DNA from: Dendrolimus kikuchii
Lineage: Eukaryota > Arthropoda > Insecta > Lepidoptera > Lasiocampidae
Length of the DNA stretch: 64,000 bases
Direction: 5' to 3'
Assembly: GCA_019925095.2 (NCBI GenBank)
Contig: CM034388.1
Span: 3,521,501 to 3,585,500, forward strand
Both the position numbers and the translations under genes were made by a program. The number at the start of each line of letters is the position of its first letter. The stretch's first letter is position 1. The notes beneath the pieces are model-generated. The model searched no databases, was not told the origin of the DNA, and saw only the letters and a program-made list of their open reading frames with translations. Shown here in pieces: positions 1-12,700 of this stretch.

Positions 1-1
1 T

Positions 2-645
2 GATAGTGGCTATCCATGTAAACCTTATCTTCTGACACCATTACTTAATCCAAATACTCCAGCTGAGCAACTAAATAATGAATCACATATAAAAACAAGA
101 AATACTATAGAGAGGTAAGCTTTGTTTAGTGTAACAGAATTTTGATAGTAATAATGGCTGTGTATCTTGACATTAGTTCATATTTTGTCTTATACATAGT
201 CCAACATAGAGTATCACTGTTCAGAATTCAAAATGCATACTATGGCTTTTTAGGTTGTAATATGCTTATGAAAGTAATAATTAAAGACAAGTAATTGATA
301 TTTATATTCATAAATAGATATTTATATTATAAGTTTAAGTAATTTTATCTAATGTAACATTATATAAGTGAAACATTATTATTGCAGGTGCATTGGTGTC
401 TGGAAAAGAAGATTTTCTGTAGTGGCATTTGAAAAGCAGATTAAAATTAGAAATTGCAAGCCATTATTGTAGCCACTGCTATTCTGCATAATATGGCCAG
501 AAGCATGAATTTGGAAGAAATAAAGCCAGAGATATCAGTGCCTATTATAATATCACAGGAAAATAATATAGTTGATAATAATAACTTTCCTTCAGAATGT
601 GCATCTGAAAGGCAATTACTAATAAATAATTACTTTCAAAGATAA
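2..645 (+). pseudogene. PIF/Harbinger transposase, C-terminal part, frameshifted
   Basis: Residues read from base 2 (DSGYPCKPYLLTPL, then TRNTIER) match the conserved C-terminal DDE region of HARBI1-like transposases. That enzyme cuts and pastes Harbinger DNA transposons. A donor follows base 114 (AG|gtaagc) and an acceptor ends at 387 (attgcag), so the two coding blocks are 2-114 and 388-645. The second block starts with IGVWKRRF and ends with AIIVATAILHNMARS, both family hallmarks. Between about 425 and 462 the frame changes at least twice, so this copy cannot make an intact enzyme. The N-terminal two thirds lie outside the window. The convergent Myb-like gene at 959-2264 fits the two-gene layout of Harbinger elements. 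The family call is strong; activity is excluded by the frameshifts. Confidence 0.8.
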
Positions 646-958
646 TTATAAAAATATTGACTATTTCCAAAATAAAGATAGCATTGTGTCATATGATTTC
701 ATTTTATTTAGCTTTGCTATATTTATGTCTAATGATTTAAGATTAAAATCAGTTTTAAATGAAACAATTTCATTAAAAATTATGTTTTAATTCATATACA
801 CATACTCATATACATATTCTATTCTACACTTAAGTTAAAAAAAATTACCTCTCTTATAATTTAAATTGCTACATAATATACAACATATAAATTATTTGCC
901 TGTTGAATTTAAATATATTTAGCTAATATATAAAATCTCCTTTTCCTAATTTTCTAAG

Positions 959-1601
959 TCAATTTTTTTTCTTTTTCGCTATAAGGTACTCTGCCAAAGC
1001 ATTTTCCCTACTTATGCGCGGTTTACATTTCTCCTCCATCTTGTGTTTCTGTTTGACTGTAAAAAAAAGGGTTAACAAGTTAATAAAATTGCTATAAATA
1101 CTTGGACTTAATGATACTTTGAATGTAATATAGATGTTAATAATTAGTATTATAGCTTTACAAAAAGAAAGCTTTAACGTAGCTACATAACTAATGCAAA
1201 AATTATAACATTTGGGGTTAATTCATTAACATTCATTGACTACCCGGCATATTAAAATAATTTATTTTCTATTGTCTCGAGTAGATGAGATTGACTATCA
1301 GCACTAATTATTGTTTGTGTTACCCCTTTCCCTAAACAAATAATTTCTATAAGTAACATAACAACAACCTACCAAACTACCACTACCGCTAGCCCTGTTT
1401 AAAAACCAATTATTCTGTTTAGGGGAGGTGTCTCAAGAATTTGTATTTCTTTTGACAATTTCTCCTCATCACCACCAACACACACCATCACCACTTGTTT
1501 CCCCACCAATAGTTGTAACATCACCCATCACTATATGCAAATTTATATATTTTTACATACATACATACATATATGCGGGGTAGGCACGAACAACAGATAT
1601 A

Positions 1602-1698
<97 letters not shown>

Positions 1699-2264
1699 CA
1701 AATTTGTTTCAATTGTGGCCACATCTTCACCAAACTCCATAGAAAACCCTTAGCATGTACTGCCCAAGAGTGAGGCTACTTTATCTAGCCATTCATCCGG
1801 TGGAAAGTAGTCCTTACCACCTCCAGTCTGTAACAAAGAGCATAATTATTTTAAATAAGTACCTGTCTCAAAACAACTAAATTCAACGTGATTAAACAAT
1901 AAATTAAAATCACAAACCTTATGAAGGATGCTCCTCATGTTTGCACAGCGTTTGCGAGCTGATTTCTTTAAGTTTTCCCATTTCAAATGAAGTTGCACTG
2001 GAGTTCACGGGTAACTTGTGACCGAAGAGTTAAACTTATTGGTCAAGGTTTGCCAAGCCTGTTCCTTTAATTTGTTGTTAGTGGCATTTGTTGCCTTATT
2101 ATTTATTATTTTATTGGCCGCCACAAGTAGTATCAGCAACATTGTCTCATCTCTTGACATCGGCGCTGATTTTGTTGACTGAAAACACATTTCTATCAAA
2201 ACTTGAACGGAATGTAACATAAATTATCACCAAAGTAGTTTATAGATACTTACAGGTTTCATTT
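959..2264 (-). pseudogene. Harbinger-associated Myb/SANT-like DNA-binding protein, broken
   Basis: Read on the minus strand, a start at 2264 (MKP) is followed by a gtaagt donor. Further exons lie at 2178-1918, from 1827 down to about 1750, and at 1056-959. The second exon encodes a Myb/SANT-like helix-turn-helix region (LLILLVAANKIINNKATNA, AWQTLTNKFNSS, LKWENLKKSARKR). This type is found in the accessory protein of Harbinger transposons, which helps the transposase bind DNA and enter the nucleus. The third exon has the TGGG motif that usually follows. In-frame stops occur after SVTSYP (about 2008) and at 1750, and a microsatellite has grown in the following intron. The last exon (HKMEEKCKPRISRENALA) follows a good pyrimidine tract and acceptor. 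It converges on the transposase remnant, so both genes probably belong to one dead element. Confidence 0.7.
1599..1694. repeat. Compound (AT)n/(GT)n microsatellite
   Basis: Runs of AT, then GT, then AT again lie in an intron of the broken Myb-like gene. Open frames reading Tyr-Ile or Thr-His repeats here are artefacts of the dinucleotide repeat. Confidence 0.9.
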
Positions 2265-3830
2265 TATTCTACACAAAATTAAACATGAGAAATAAGATAC
2301 AAGGAAGTCGTGAAACGCGTTTAAACAAAACAAAAACACAAAATGACAACTGCCGGTTGTTAAACCATACACGTTTCGTTTCATTATTGATTTTATTAAA
2401 AAGCACGGTAAATCAAATGAAAAAAAATATTCCTATTTATCTTTTGATTTGTCGTTGTAAAAAAGTAATTTATTATTGTAAATAATACAATAAATAAATA
2501 AAAAAAAAAACAAAAAATGTCTAGTTTTAAGCGTAACGTCGTTAAATGGTTATCGTAGAACGGAACGTTTCAAGAGGCTTGGATAAGTGAGAGGGAAGAA
2601 GCTATCTATCGTTAGCTATGGATAGATAGCACTTATCCTTGATTGTGAAACGCAAACAAGGGATAGATTTACTGTTACTAATGGTCGGGGATAGCGATCT
2701 ATCTGTAATCTTAGATAAGTTATTGAAAACGGCCGTAATAAATCGACCATATATAACAATAAAGAACAAAAGATGATGCTATTATGAAAGTGTGTAAATA
2801 AATCAGTTGAAAGTACTACTATATTAGCCAGTGGTGCTAGTTTAATTCTTGAAAATACTTCTAACACAACCACAGGTTCTTACATTAATAGTGAGTAGCT
2901 CCAATATTAATTTTCTTGAAACAATCTAATAATAATATTGTCAATTTATTTTCAGTTTTGCCCCAGGAAGAAGGTTTACAAGGTCTTAGAACAGCAAATA
3001 AATCTGTTTAAGTACTGATGACACATAAATATAGAAGTAAAGCTACTCAATCCAGTATTAAGCTAAGCCAGACTGTGGACCAGGCAGGATCACTAGTAGT
3101 CTTCACAAAAATCAGTTTCTTCATTTCCATTTTAAGTGAAATATTCTGTGAAATCATTAAGGCCATCTGGATCCAGTATAAGCAGTTTCAAAGAAATTAA
3201 TAATGGAAGAAGTCACTGACACTCTGTCTTTATATACTTCATCCGTTACTCACACCGAGTCCTCACTATCACCATTCCACTCAATACATCCAGATCAAAT
3301 CTTTCATACAAATAAAAAATATGTAAATAAATATCTTTTCCATGAACAATTTTACTTCATAGATGATAAGTCCACTAATGGCTGGTTCATATATCTTATC
3401 GAGTTCCTTTACCTTACCATCACTTAAAATTTGACATAAGCTTCATACAAATAATGTCAAGATTCAACTGATGGTTGTGTGAGTGAATAGAAAGATATAG
3501 GAACTGGCTTTAAGTAGTCATGAACTAACCTAATTACCCTAGTCCTAGAGCATGGTAGTTTAGTTAATTTATAAGATTGCCTCATTAAATAAAACTCCAA
3601 AATCATTTTGTGTTTTATTTTATTACAAAATGATGATATCAGAACCTACCTAGTGGTTACTTTATATGCTTTGATAAAGTAATGGATACACATGGCATTT
3701 CCAAAATGGTAACAAACTGTCAGTAATAAGATCATTAACATATTCATAACTGATTGCTATACAGAAAGTTTAAATTTTTTACTATTAGAAAAATTTGGAT
3801 CCGCTATACAAAATATACATGTTTCCACAG
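2265..3830. other. No gene recognised; nested inverted repeat near 2581-2638
   Basis: This AT-rich stretch probably contains the right end of the Harbinger element, but I could not fix its terminus. The clearest structure is a nested palindrome. GGATAAGTG at 2581-2589 pairs with CACTTATCC at 2630-2638, and GCTATCTATC at 2601-2610 pairs with GATAGATAGC at 2621-2630. Short open frames around 3018-3427 match nothing I know. Confidence 0.5.
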
Positions 3831-3833
3831 CAG

Positions 3834-4480
3834 TCAAATATATTTATATTTGTAATTGAGCATATTTGTTTGTAGGCTTCCCATCTTTAATATAATTTGA
3901 ATATGGTTTGTACTGTAGAGACACTTAATTTCTACTATGCAATTTTCACATGTACCATCCGGTGAACCAGCAGTCATTGGATATTGTTGACTTAATATGA
4001 GACCACATTTCTTAATTTTTTTATGAAGTTTCAGCTCCAAATTTTCTCTGACTGTGGGTCTTGCATCTACTTACTTCAAAAGCCTGTGATGCTGTTATCC
4101 ATCCATATCTTAATTCATGCCAAAGACCGCTTTTAAATTACTCCCTTGTTTCCACTTAAATTTTTTAATGACAGCATCTGATATTACTGCATTTCTTAAA
4201 AATGACTCGCATTTTTCATTATATTTTAAAACAAGTTGATACATATAAGTGCTGGCTGTATCACTGAGAACAGGATTATGTTAATATTTAAATAATGCAC
4301 AATCCTCAAGTTTCATTTTTTGTCCTACTTCTGAAAACTTATAAGTACATTTGAATTTGATGGTAAACTAGGGTTACTACTACAAATTTTAAACTGGTTC
4401 ACAGTTGTGATAGCTTCCGATTTTTTCCAATAACAATCCGCAGAAGTGCATACTGGTTCTTCACTCCTGCGATGACGATA
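3834..4480 (-). pseudogene. YqaJ-like nuclease/recombinase-domain fragment
   Basis: The minus strand from 4040 reads PMTAGSPDG followed by IVEIKC. This matches the SPDG...ExK active-site core of YqaJ-type (lambda-exonuclease-like) nucleases, in which the D, E and K residues bind metal. Upstream on the same strand (about 4450-4380) a frame with CYWKKS and a nearby cysteine resembles the region that precedes this domain in insect proteins. The blocks are not in one open frame, so the copy is degraded. YqaJ proteins in insects are often carried by IS4EU/ISL2EU DNA transposons, so this may be a transposon remnant. That origin is an inference, since no matching termini were found. Confidence 0.5.
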
Positions 4481-7130
4481 ATTTCGATAGCACTTTATGA
4501 TCTGGGTATATTTTACACTTTACAATACAGGAGTTTGCAATCACGTTTCAAATGCATATAACTTATGGCGTCATCATAACATACTCGCGATGATCTACAA
4601 AAGAAATTTCACCATTAGCATCAACATTTACGAATATTAAAATTATCATAACCTCAAAAATAATTATTAAAAAATAATACTTTGCCAAATCTTAATTACA
4701 ATTTTAACACTAGGTGCTATTGTTTAATGTTATAATACGTAGTATCCATAGTAGTTTGTGATGTTATATACTTACACAGAAGTTTTAAGGGCACCAATTG
4801 GTGTTAGTTGCGAAAAAGGCACCCAGCATAACAACGTCGATTTTTGGCAAATTACCTACTGGTATTTGCTTTTATAAAACTTACATTTATTATAACTGGT
4901 TGTATTAGTCGTATGAACACAGTGTATAACAATGGAAATACTATTATTTTACAGCAAAATTACTGGAAAACGATGAATTTTCAATGAGAATTCATTAACA
5001 ACTTGTTGTGTTTTGCACACTATGACGTCACGCGCTCTGATTGGCGTTCATTGTCACGTGACTAATGGCTGCAATGTAACGATTTTATTTCTCAAAAATA
5101 TAAATTAATATTTATTATTTTAATTAAAACAGTTTATTTTTGACATGTTTAGATCGTAATCTACGATATATATAAAAATCTGCCTATATTTTTCATACTG
5201 TCAACTACCGGATAGAACTTAAAGATTCAGATTGAATATATGTACACGGTGTTAAATTCCGATTGCATCTGGAGCGTCTAATTCGGAATCTGGAATAGCT
5301 ATTTCATTTATTACGAGTTCACATGTTTTATGTATCCTTCAATGTAAAATTGCTAGTACACATACCACCCCTTATGATGTCAACCCTACCCCATGAAGAG
5401 TAGAAGTAAGAAGAGAAGACCATATGTACAACGTGATGCTATGAAAATACAGATAATAGATATTGTTGTTAGACCTGCCGATAAGATTGGGCATTTATCT
5501 AAATAATCAAAAATTATCTCATAAACGTAAATATAATATTTAACATTGATTAGAATACTGGTGTACACATCACGTAAACTATAAAGTTTCTGTATATATA
5601 GTCTAAGTTAAATTAGGAACAAATAAGAAATTAATATACGGTAAGAGTACAACAACTCGTCTTATTTTGTACTCCCCTCTCGCCAGTGGTACGTCACCCT
5701 ATCTAACGGAGTAAATTATCATTGTCACACCACACACACATAAATCAATCCACACAATAATAAACCAATAATATTTAATATTATGATGGAAAGAGGACTG
5801 TCCTTTAATAAATACATTCCGGGTTTGTATATCTGACTGTACATTTCTAATATATTCTTAAGTTTTTGCGACTATTATAGTACACATCATTAAAACCATG
5901 CGTAAGTGCGGCATCTTATTGGATTTTGATTTCGACGTTTTGGACACTTTTCCGTAGTTAAAACCATTCCCTTTGATAAAAAATTGACATTACCTATATA
6001 GAGTTTTCTTCGTTCTTCTTTTATATGTAGAAACTAATAGGGGTGTTACTGTCGCAAATTTGTCTAAACAGTAGCAACTCCAATATTAGATCAAGAGTAA
6101 TTTTGATACTTACTAGTAATTTTTAGTACGACATCAAACATCGTGTAAGTATCAGATTGCTTTGTTTACGAAGTACGCATTTTGTCAACATAGCCTATGA
6201 TATTTACTGTAATAATAATGACTATAATTTTGTAAGCAAAAGTTTTAACACCTTGTGATAGATAATGGAACAATTATTTGATCAAAAGAAGCTAAATTAA
6301 CCGTCACAAACCTATTTTATCTCCTGTTTTTTCGTAAATATCATCAAATAATAACGAAAATACTTTGCTTCAAATTCCCCTAGACATCCTTGGTAAACTT
6401 TTAAAACCATTGCTCCCGTGAAACTTGGTATTGTTACATAGGTATTAAGTTATTTTTAAACGGATTTTAGATTCGGATCCACGTTAAAACTAATAATACG
6501 GATAAATTTACTTTGTTTATGATTCACAGACCTTGACTACAGATAAAATAGAATACTGTCAGAAATCAAAAAAATTTGTTCATTTTCTAGACATTTTGGT
6601 CGGATTGTAGCATTGAATGGGTAGTAACATAACTTCTAATAGGAAAATAGGGTTGAATACAAAAACAGAAATATGAAAATTATTTTATTCTTGTTTCCTT
6701 AAAGCTAGCACTGAGCAATTAATGTAGTTATTTAGGAACAAATACAACTTAAAAATTAATCCCGTAGCTTAATACTAAATTGAGCAAACATACACCCTTT
6801 ATAAAACTATTTATTAAATATAAAACATTTTTTTTAATATGTCTACATGGTTTGTGTACAGCTTGTGTAAAGTATTCACGATTATTACGTTTTAGAATAA
6901 TCTGTCATATAAATACCTAAACAGAAATTAGGCGAAATCCGGACCTATATAACTCAATCCAAGCTTCAGCCAAATTGTATGTGTTAGATGAACGCCAGTA
7001 CACCGCTGTGGTAAAGCCATGCTGGAATGAATATCTTGATTACTACGTTTAGGGCCAGCTCTCACAGAATATATAATAATCACAATAACAGTCCATAAAC
7101 GTCCCACCGCTGGGTTCGGGCCTCCCACTA
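4481..7130. other. AT-rich DNA without a recognised gene
   Basis: I see no conserved protein, RNA gene or complete element. A short patch at 5020-5065 holds a palindromic TGACGTCA-like motif and a CACGTG E-box. Confidence 0.5.
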
Positions 7131-7140
7131 TAGAGGTACG

Positions 7141-7275
7141 GACAGTATATCAGCGCCACGCTTGTCCAAGGTGAGGTTGATACATCGGTTATCTCGATGT
7201 GCAGGTTACATCACGATTATTTCCTTCACTGTTGTTAGCACATGGTAATTGTAACAATATGCACATTAGGTCTGA
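7141..7275 (+). repeat. Interspersed repeat with a conserved TTATCTCGATGTGCAG core
   Basis: The stretch runs from GTCCAAGGTGAG through a core close to ATCGGTTATCTCGATGTGC and on to TAACAATATGCACATTAGGT. The same order occurs inverted at 50930-51090. Weaker pieces are at 63110-63160. The family type is unknown. Confidence 0.5.
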
Positions 7276-7861
7276 AAACTGCCTAAACGGTGCATATGCG
7301 TTCTGGCCAGGATAGACCCTGTGCCCTTAGAGTTGGGGACGCGTCCGATAGCCATTGCGCAACCACGACTTCTCACGCGACCTCGACACGATATCTCACA
7401 GAATATTCGCGTGGAATTAGCCTTGACGTAATCTTGTTTCGTATAATGTTCGGCATGCAACTTGGCCAAAGTCGTAAGATGTGCAAAAGTCGTTTTTACT
7501 CTTTGGTTGTCAAGCGGAACGCGGGAAATGAGTCTACTCAACTGTCTCCTTCATACTCATAAGCTTGACCGTGCGCGAGAGAGACGGACAGACATTTCAT
7601 TATGCGAATACAATGCGACGTCAAACCACGCCGTTATTCACAGACACTACACAAGCACAACGCGTGTATATGTGTTGAACGTGCCATGCGCGAACTTACC
7701 CCCACTACGCCAAAACGTGGTCAAGTTGCGTGCCGAGTACTACACGATAAGTGAGAGTTCCGATGACCCACTTCCACTATCCCATCTTCCCTATCCCATC
7801 CCCCTATTCCAATCCCATATCTCATCTTCTCTATCCCATTTCGCCTGATCCGTCTGTAATT
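7276..7861. other. GC-richer stretch, unassigned
   Basis: Base composition is more GC-rich than the surroundings and overlapping open frames occur on both strands. None encodes a family I recognise and no splice sites support them. Confidence 0.35.
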
Positions 7862-7925
7862 TGCTTTTTTTTTATTGACGTAGGGGGAATACGTTTGTAC
7901 TTAGCTGGGTCCTTTAGGTAGTTAT
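7862..7925 (-). repeat. Partial copy of the poly(A) retroposon seen at 29324 and 21798
   Basis: A T-run followed by GGGGGAATAC and GGGTCCTTT resembles the left ends of the two complete copies. No flanking duplication is visible. Confidence 0.35.
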
Positions 7926-7934
7926 TTTTTAACC

Positions 7935-8085
7935 CTATACTCAGACCAGGTATGGTAGCCATCTAGACGGGTAAATAAGACTACCTGGCTGTGAGTTGTT
8001 TCCTCGCCTCTTAGAACAGGCCGCTTGGTCGCAGGAAATTATAGGTATATTCTGTCTCCGTTCCTCAACGGATAAAAATGTTTTC
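7935..8085 (-). repeat. Family F retroposon, 5' part, diverged
   Basis: Family F is a roughly 310-bp interspersed repeat. In its sense direction it runs from a CCGTGCAGGAACGG head to a GCAATAAAAA tail. This old copy keeps the region around the head (CAGGAAATTATAGG, CTCCGTTCCT) but has lost the tail. Confidence 0.6.
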
Positions 8086-8278
8086 ATGGATACAAAAGAC
8101 TACGTGGCATGCAGCTAGCGTGCCCGCTGGCCACGGTGATGTTAATTGAGCCACGCATTTCTCTTTAAATTTCGATACCTCGGTAACAACTTGACGTCGC
8201 GAAATAATTATTACATACCATTTTTATTCTTTAATAGAGAGCTAAAACAACAGACCTAGTGAAAAATTAATTATGTTC

Positions 8279-8400
8279 TTCTTTAGATAGTATGAAACAA
8301 AGTTGCTATCTGCACTTGTCTGTGTATCCGCCAACTACTCCTAAATTAAATTTAATGCAATGTAACCGGTGCGAAAAAAGCTTGCTGGCTAAACTTACAT
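8279..8400 (+). repeat. Family H interspersed repeat, partial
   Basis: The core resembles ATAAAACAAAGTCGCTTTCT followed by GTCTGTCTGTATATCCGC and AACTCCT-AAATCA. Other copies lie at 8600-8655, 29275-29780 (split by an insertion) and 41940-42065. Origin unknown. Confidence 0.45.
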
Positions 8401-8573
8401 ATACTCTGATTTTTAATTACGTGGACTAAAATGACAGCTGCGATCGACCTTTTTTTTCTCACTTCAACTCACCACTGGTGAGTGAATCAACAACTCACAG
8501 TGGTGAGTCCATCATCACGAGTGAGGTCCATCGCAGCAGTCACTTTAGTCCACGTAATTAAAAATCAGAGTAT
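8401..8573. mobile_element. MITE with about 50-bp terminal inverted repeats
   Basis: The left arm (8401-8450) and right arm (8573-8524) match at about 47 of 50 positions when one is reversed. The termini are ATACTCTG and CAGAGTAT, with TA dinucleotides at both edges, which would fit a TA target such as that of Tc1/mariner. The centre holds a second, smaller palindrome built from ACTCACCA and TGGTGAGT. There is no coding capacity, so this is a non-autonomous DNA transposon. Confidence 0.8.
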
Positions 8574-9080
8574 AATGGATATTTATTGATATTGGCTATA
8601 ATCTTCTTCTTCTTTACACAGTATAAAGCAATGTCGCTTTCTGCGAAAAATGCATAAATTTTTCAATTGGTTTTTCTGAAAATTACCACTAATTTTAATA
8701 CTTTGGTTAATGCTTAGATGGGTTAATGTTATATATTTTGTACAACAACTTATGTTTTTATGTTTGTAGACTGATTGTTACTAAAGAAGATATAATTTAT
8801 AGTATAAAAAGAGTACTGTTTATATAGAATCTATCTTATTTGAGGTAGATTTATATAAAAAAAATACCTTATGTAATGTAGTATTTTTCTAAATTTTAAC
8901 TTTGGCCACATTGTAGAATTCAAAATTGTTACGTTACAATCAAATTTAGAACTTAGATTTGTATTCATAATTCTAAGCTACACAATGTATATTGAGTGTA
9001 TCTTTCAGTCTTATTTATAATAAAATTAATTAAAAAGAAATAAAACATAAAATTAAAAATAAAACCATAACCACATTATA
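8574..9080. other. AT-rich, no gene; small family H fragment
   Basis: A family H core is visible at about 8600-8655. The remainder has no recognisable feature. Confidence 0.4.
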
Positions 9081-9450
9081 AAATGTGGACCCATTCCCAT
9101 TATGGGTCTTTGCTGATGAAAGCCACCGGGCATCTAACAAGCACCACACTCCACAGTTGGATACCGCGTGAACCTCTTGTGGTCAATGAATGAACGTCGT
9201 GTGATCCACGAATCGCTAATTGGAATCTCTCTGAGTAGCGAATTGTCACCGAGTGGTTCACTCGCCGTCCGCGCGGGGACAGCTCGCGAGCAAGGCGATC
9301 CTGTGCAGATCCGACCCCAGGTAGCTCCAATCAACACACTGATACTATCATAAGGCCACGTACACATAGTGCCAATGAAAGGGTTTCATTGGCTGCATAC
9401 CATTCGTCGAACGGCCGAATGCTTAGATTCCTTTGAATACTACCACCACG
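9081..9450. other. GC-richer stretch downstream of the CD36-like gene
   Basis: This lies just past the stop codon of the minus-strand receptor gene and could be 3' UTR or an old repeat. Open frames exist on both strands but encode no family I know. No clear AATAAA polyadenylation signal was found close to the stop. Confidence 0.3.
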
Positions 9451-9523
9451 CGATTAAAAGTATTACCTTTTTAAACAAGAAAATATTTCATTTCTTTGTT
9501 TACAACTAAATATACAAAAAATA

Positions 9524-9784
9524 TTAACTAGAACGCTTTATAAAGACTTCTTTCTCGTATGAAAATATGGTATTCTTTGCCAAAGTGTTACCAGCTGTTT
9601 TACTCTTAAAATGTAATAATGATTTTAGCTTGTCATTTTTCAATTTGCTATTATTAATATTTTTTGTAATTAGGTAGAATGCGGTTAGTAGAAATATTAA
9701 TAAAATAAGTATAGTTAAAGGTGGTAAAATAACTGTCATGAAGTAGATTGTATATCTAATCTTCTTTGGAAGGCCTTCTTGTTT
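9524..9784 (-). CDS. CD36-like gene, exon 11 (second membrane segment, stop)
   Basis: The acceptor is ATTTTTTCAG and the stop TAA is at 9526-9524. It encodes [10 protein letters not shown], then the membrane segment [21 protein letters not shown] 47-residue lysine- and asparagine-rich cytosolic tail follows. Confidence 0.92.
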   Translation of the reverse strand, partial: KQEGLPKKIRYTIYFMTVILPPLTILILLIFLLTAFYLITKNINNSKLKNDKLKSLLHFKSKTAGNTLAKNTIFSYEKEVFIKRSS

Positions 9785-12700
9785 CTGAAAAAATAAAATG
9801 TAAACGTTGAGAGTTATCTTACGTCTTTCTGTGTGTAAATTCATAAATTCAATTTCTCATAATGTCTTTGCATCTAGTAAGGTTGTATTACTTAGTTCCT
9901 ATGTCTGCCATTGTCGCGTATTTAACAACATTTTTTTTTGTCCGACTAATAAGCTGTTCTCAATGGCCTTAATCAACTACGTAAACCTTAGATAGTCAAA
10001 TCAACTGAGATGATTTTTATAATCGCGTAAAAGTCATAGCGTCCTTGATTTTGTATGAGAATACTGGACTATGACGTCAAAAAATTATAAAGAATATGCC
10101 TTTATTACTGAAGGATTGTAAATTTGATGTATATAGTATATTAAATTCATTTATTGTAAATAATCAAATTAAATTTTAATTTTAGTAGTTTGTACAACAT
10201 ATTTAATAGTTATTTTGGCTAATTTTTTCCAAATTTTCGATAACATTTTCTATTTTTCGCGTTGCGTTTCCCTCGTTTTATAAAACTAAATAGAAAAGCC
10301 AATTATACATGACTCTGGCTGAATGCACAAACCGTGCCAAGCCAACATTGAACAAAGAAGAAGAACTATAAAGAAATTATTTCGATAATGAACTGTTGAA
10401 AGTAACATAATAACAAGACATTTTGACGCCCGTTCTTTTATACGAAGACTATTTTGGAATTTATCATAATATATGTCAAATGCCCAATTCCTCTAAGAGA
10501 GAGAGATATTAAAGGAATGCGCCCTACATGGACTTAGTTTGTTTGTTATTCAAGTGAACTTAGTAACAAGGAACACTAAAGTTTTTGGTAAAACACCTAA
10601 TTAAATTTGTATATACACAACATACTACCTAGCTGTGGGGAAAACTCTAGTCTTAAATAAATGTTGAAATGAAAATAAGACCGTGAGCTGTATTTTTTAT
10701 AGTAAGTGTAAAAAAAAAAAATTTTTCGCATTTAGTGTGTATACGCGTATGGCTTCTCTATACAATTCTCTCTCTACGAGATTTACTTACGTATTCGCCC
10801 CAGAATAGCGGCAATACCAGATTGGACAACTTGTCGTACTTCTGTGAGTAACCTGATAAGTCGTATATCCTCAGATTACTTTGCATCCGTGCGACGGATT
10901 CAAAGGGAGTGCCAGTCATCTGGAATAAAACAAAATTAATAATAACAATGCATAATATGTATGCTACTATACTACAGTAATATAAATTCAAAACTAACTT
11001 CTTTTTTTTTTAATTCAAATTACATATAATCGAATACAATGCAAGAAAACTTAACTTGTTTGTATTGTATTCTACTCATAGTCCTTCACGACTATAAGTA
11101 GAATAATGAGCCCAGATCACCGTCTTCTATGGGTAAGGTGCCCAGAAGGCTGGCTACGCTTCCTCGCTGGATCGCCATACTGATCCGCTGGCCGAGGTAA
11201 GCACCAGCCCTCTGATCACCCGAAGAGTCAATGAGTCGTTTCGATAAATTTTGGTAGAGGCTCATGGCCTCAGGAACCCACGGTCCAAGCGTCTCGACAG
11301 CAAACGGCACAAACATATAACTCTCACAGAGGGTTGCATATTTGCGCCGCTTGAGTGATTCGGCTGTTTCCGCCGCTGAACCGGCTGATTTGGTAAATGG
11401 TATGCGGCCAACGTATCTACGCAAGTCGCATCCCACACCAAAGGCAGAATTAGAGTCATTCCGTCATTCAAACTAACTCCGTCTGTCTGTTACGCTTTTA
11501 CGAAAACACCACACTACCTAAGTGTGTAAGAATAAGCCTAAATGGCACACGTGCCTACCCCGCGAGGGAACTGGCGTGAAGTTATGTATGTATGTATGTA
11601 TGTACCACACTACCGATTTTGTTGAAAAATATAATGTAGTAATACCGAGACTGGACATAGGAGAATTTTTCTTTGCTTTCGCGGGATATGTAGGACCTTT
11701 CCGCGGGCGAAGCCGTGGGGAATCCCAAATAGTTCATACATTAGAGCATATGTTCTCAAAGTGGGCGGTACTGCCCCCCGGTGGGCGCTGAAGCTAATTG
11801 AGGGGGCAATTGAAACTTCAAGTAATATTGGAGGTCCCTAAAAAAATCAGTGGGCGGTAGAAAGTATAACGGAATTAATATACGTAAAATAGTTTTTTTT
11901 ATTTTATTGCAGGAGTTCAGCAGACAGGCAGACGGCCTACTCGATGGAAAGCGGTTACCATCGCCTATGGACATTTGCAACACCAAAGTTGCTACAAATG
12001 CTCTGCTGCCCTCTTAAGGGGGACTCGAACCTGGTCGCTAATGCCGGAACACAACTCAAAGTTGTTAGGGCGACATACTTCAGTCCAGGGGTGGTAGCCA
12101 TCCAGTCGGGCAAATGCCCTACTACCTGGCTGTGGTTTGTTTTGTCGCCTCTTACGACAGGCCGCCCGGCCGCAGGAAATTGTATTCTTTCTCCGTTCCT
12201 ACCCGGATAAAAATAGTTTTTAAATATATTGTCCCTTTATTATGTGTACTTTTGAATGCCCCGCAATTCAGTACATTTCTTACAGAAACAGTACATTTTT
12301 TTAAATAAACATAATAACTCAACCTAAGCCGTTATTGTTTAATTCCCTACATATTTCTATAAAAAAATTAAGTGAAGAATTTCTGGGGGGCGTTGGGTAT
12401 TCAAATTTCCTAAGGTGGGCGATACGCCAAAAAAGTTTTTGAAACACTGCCTTAGAAGAAATCTGTGTACCCTTTTAATAATTTATAATGTAAACTTCTA
12501 TTTATTGATTGTTTACTATGGAGTAACGTCATGAACACAATGGCTACCGTTTTCACACGGACATTTGCAATTCGAAAGGTAGTATAGAAACAGCCTCGAA
12601 AAGGAAACTAGAACCTGGCCACTAATGCCGGAACACAACTGAAAGCCGTTATGGCGAGATACTCTACACTAGACCAACAGTAGTAGCCATCCAGACTGGT

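Noticed and set aside
1543..1773. Tyr-Ile and Thr-His repeat frames
   Set aside because: Produced by the AT/GT microsatellite.
7266..7848. Overlapping frames of about 90-128 codons
   Set aside because: No recognisable domain, overlaps on both strands, no splice evidence. Treated as chance open frames in GC-richer DNA.
11944..12308. Recurrent frames reading like [19 protein letters not shown]
   Set aside because: They are translations of family F in either strand. Frames differ and break between copies.
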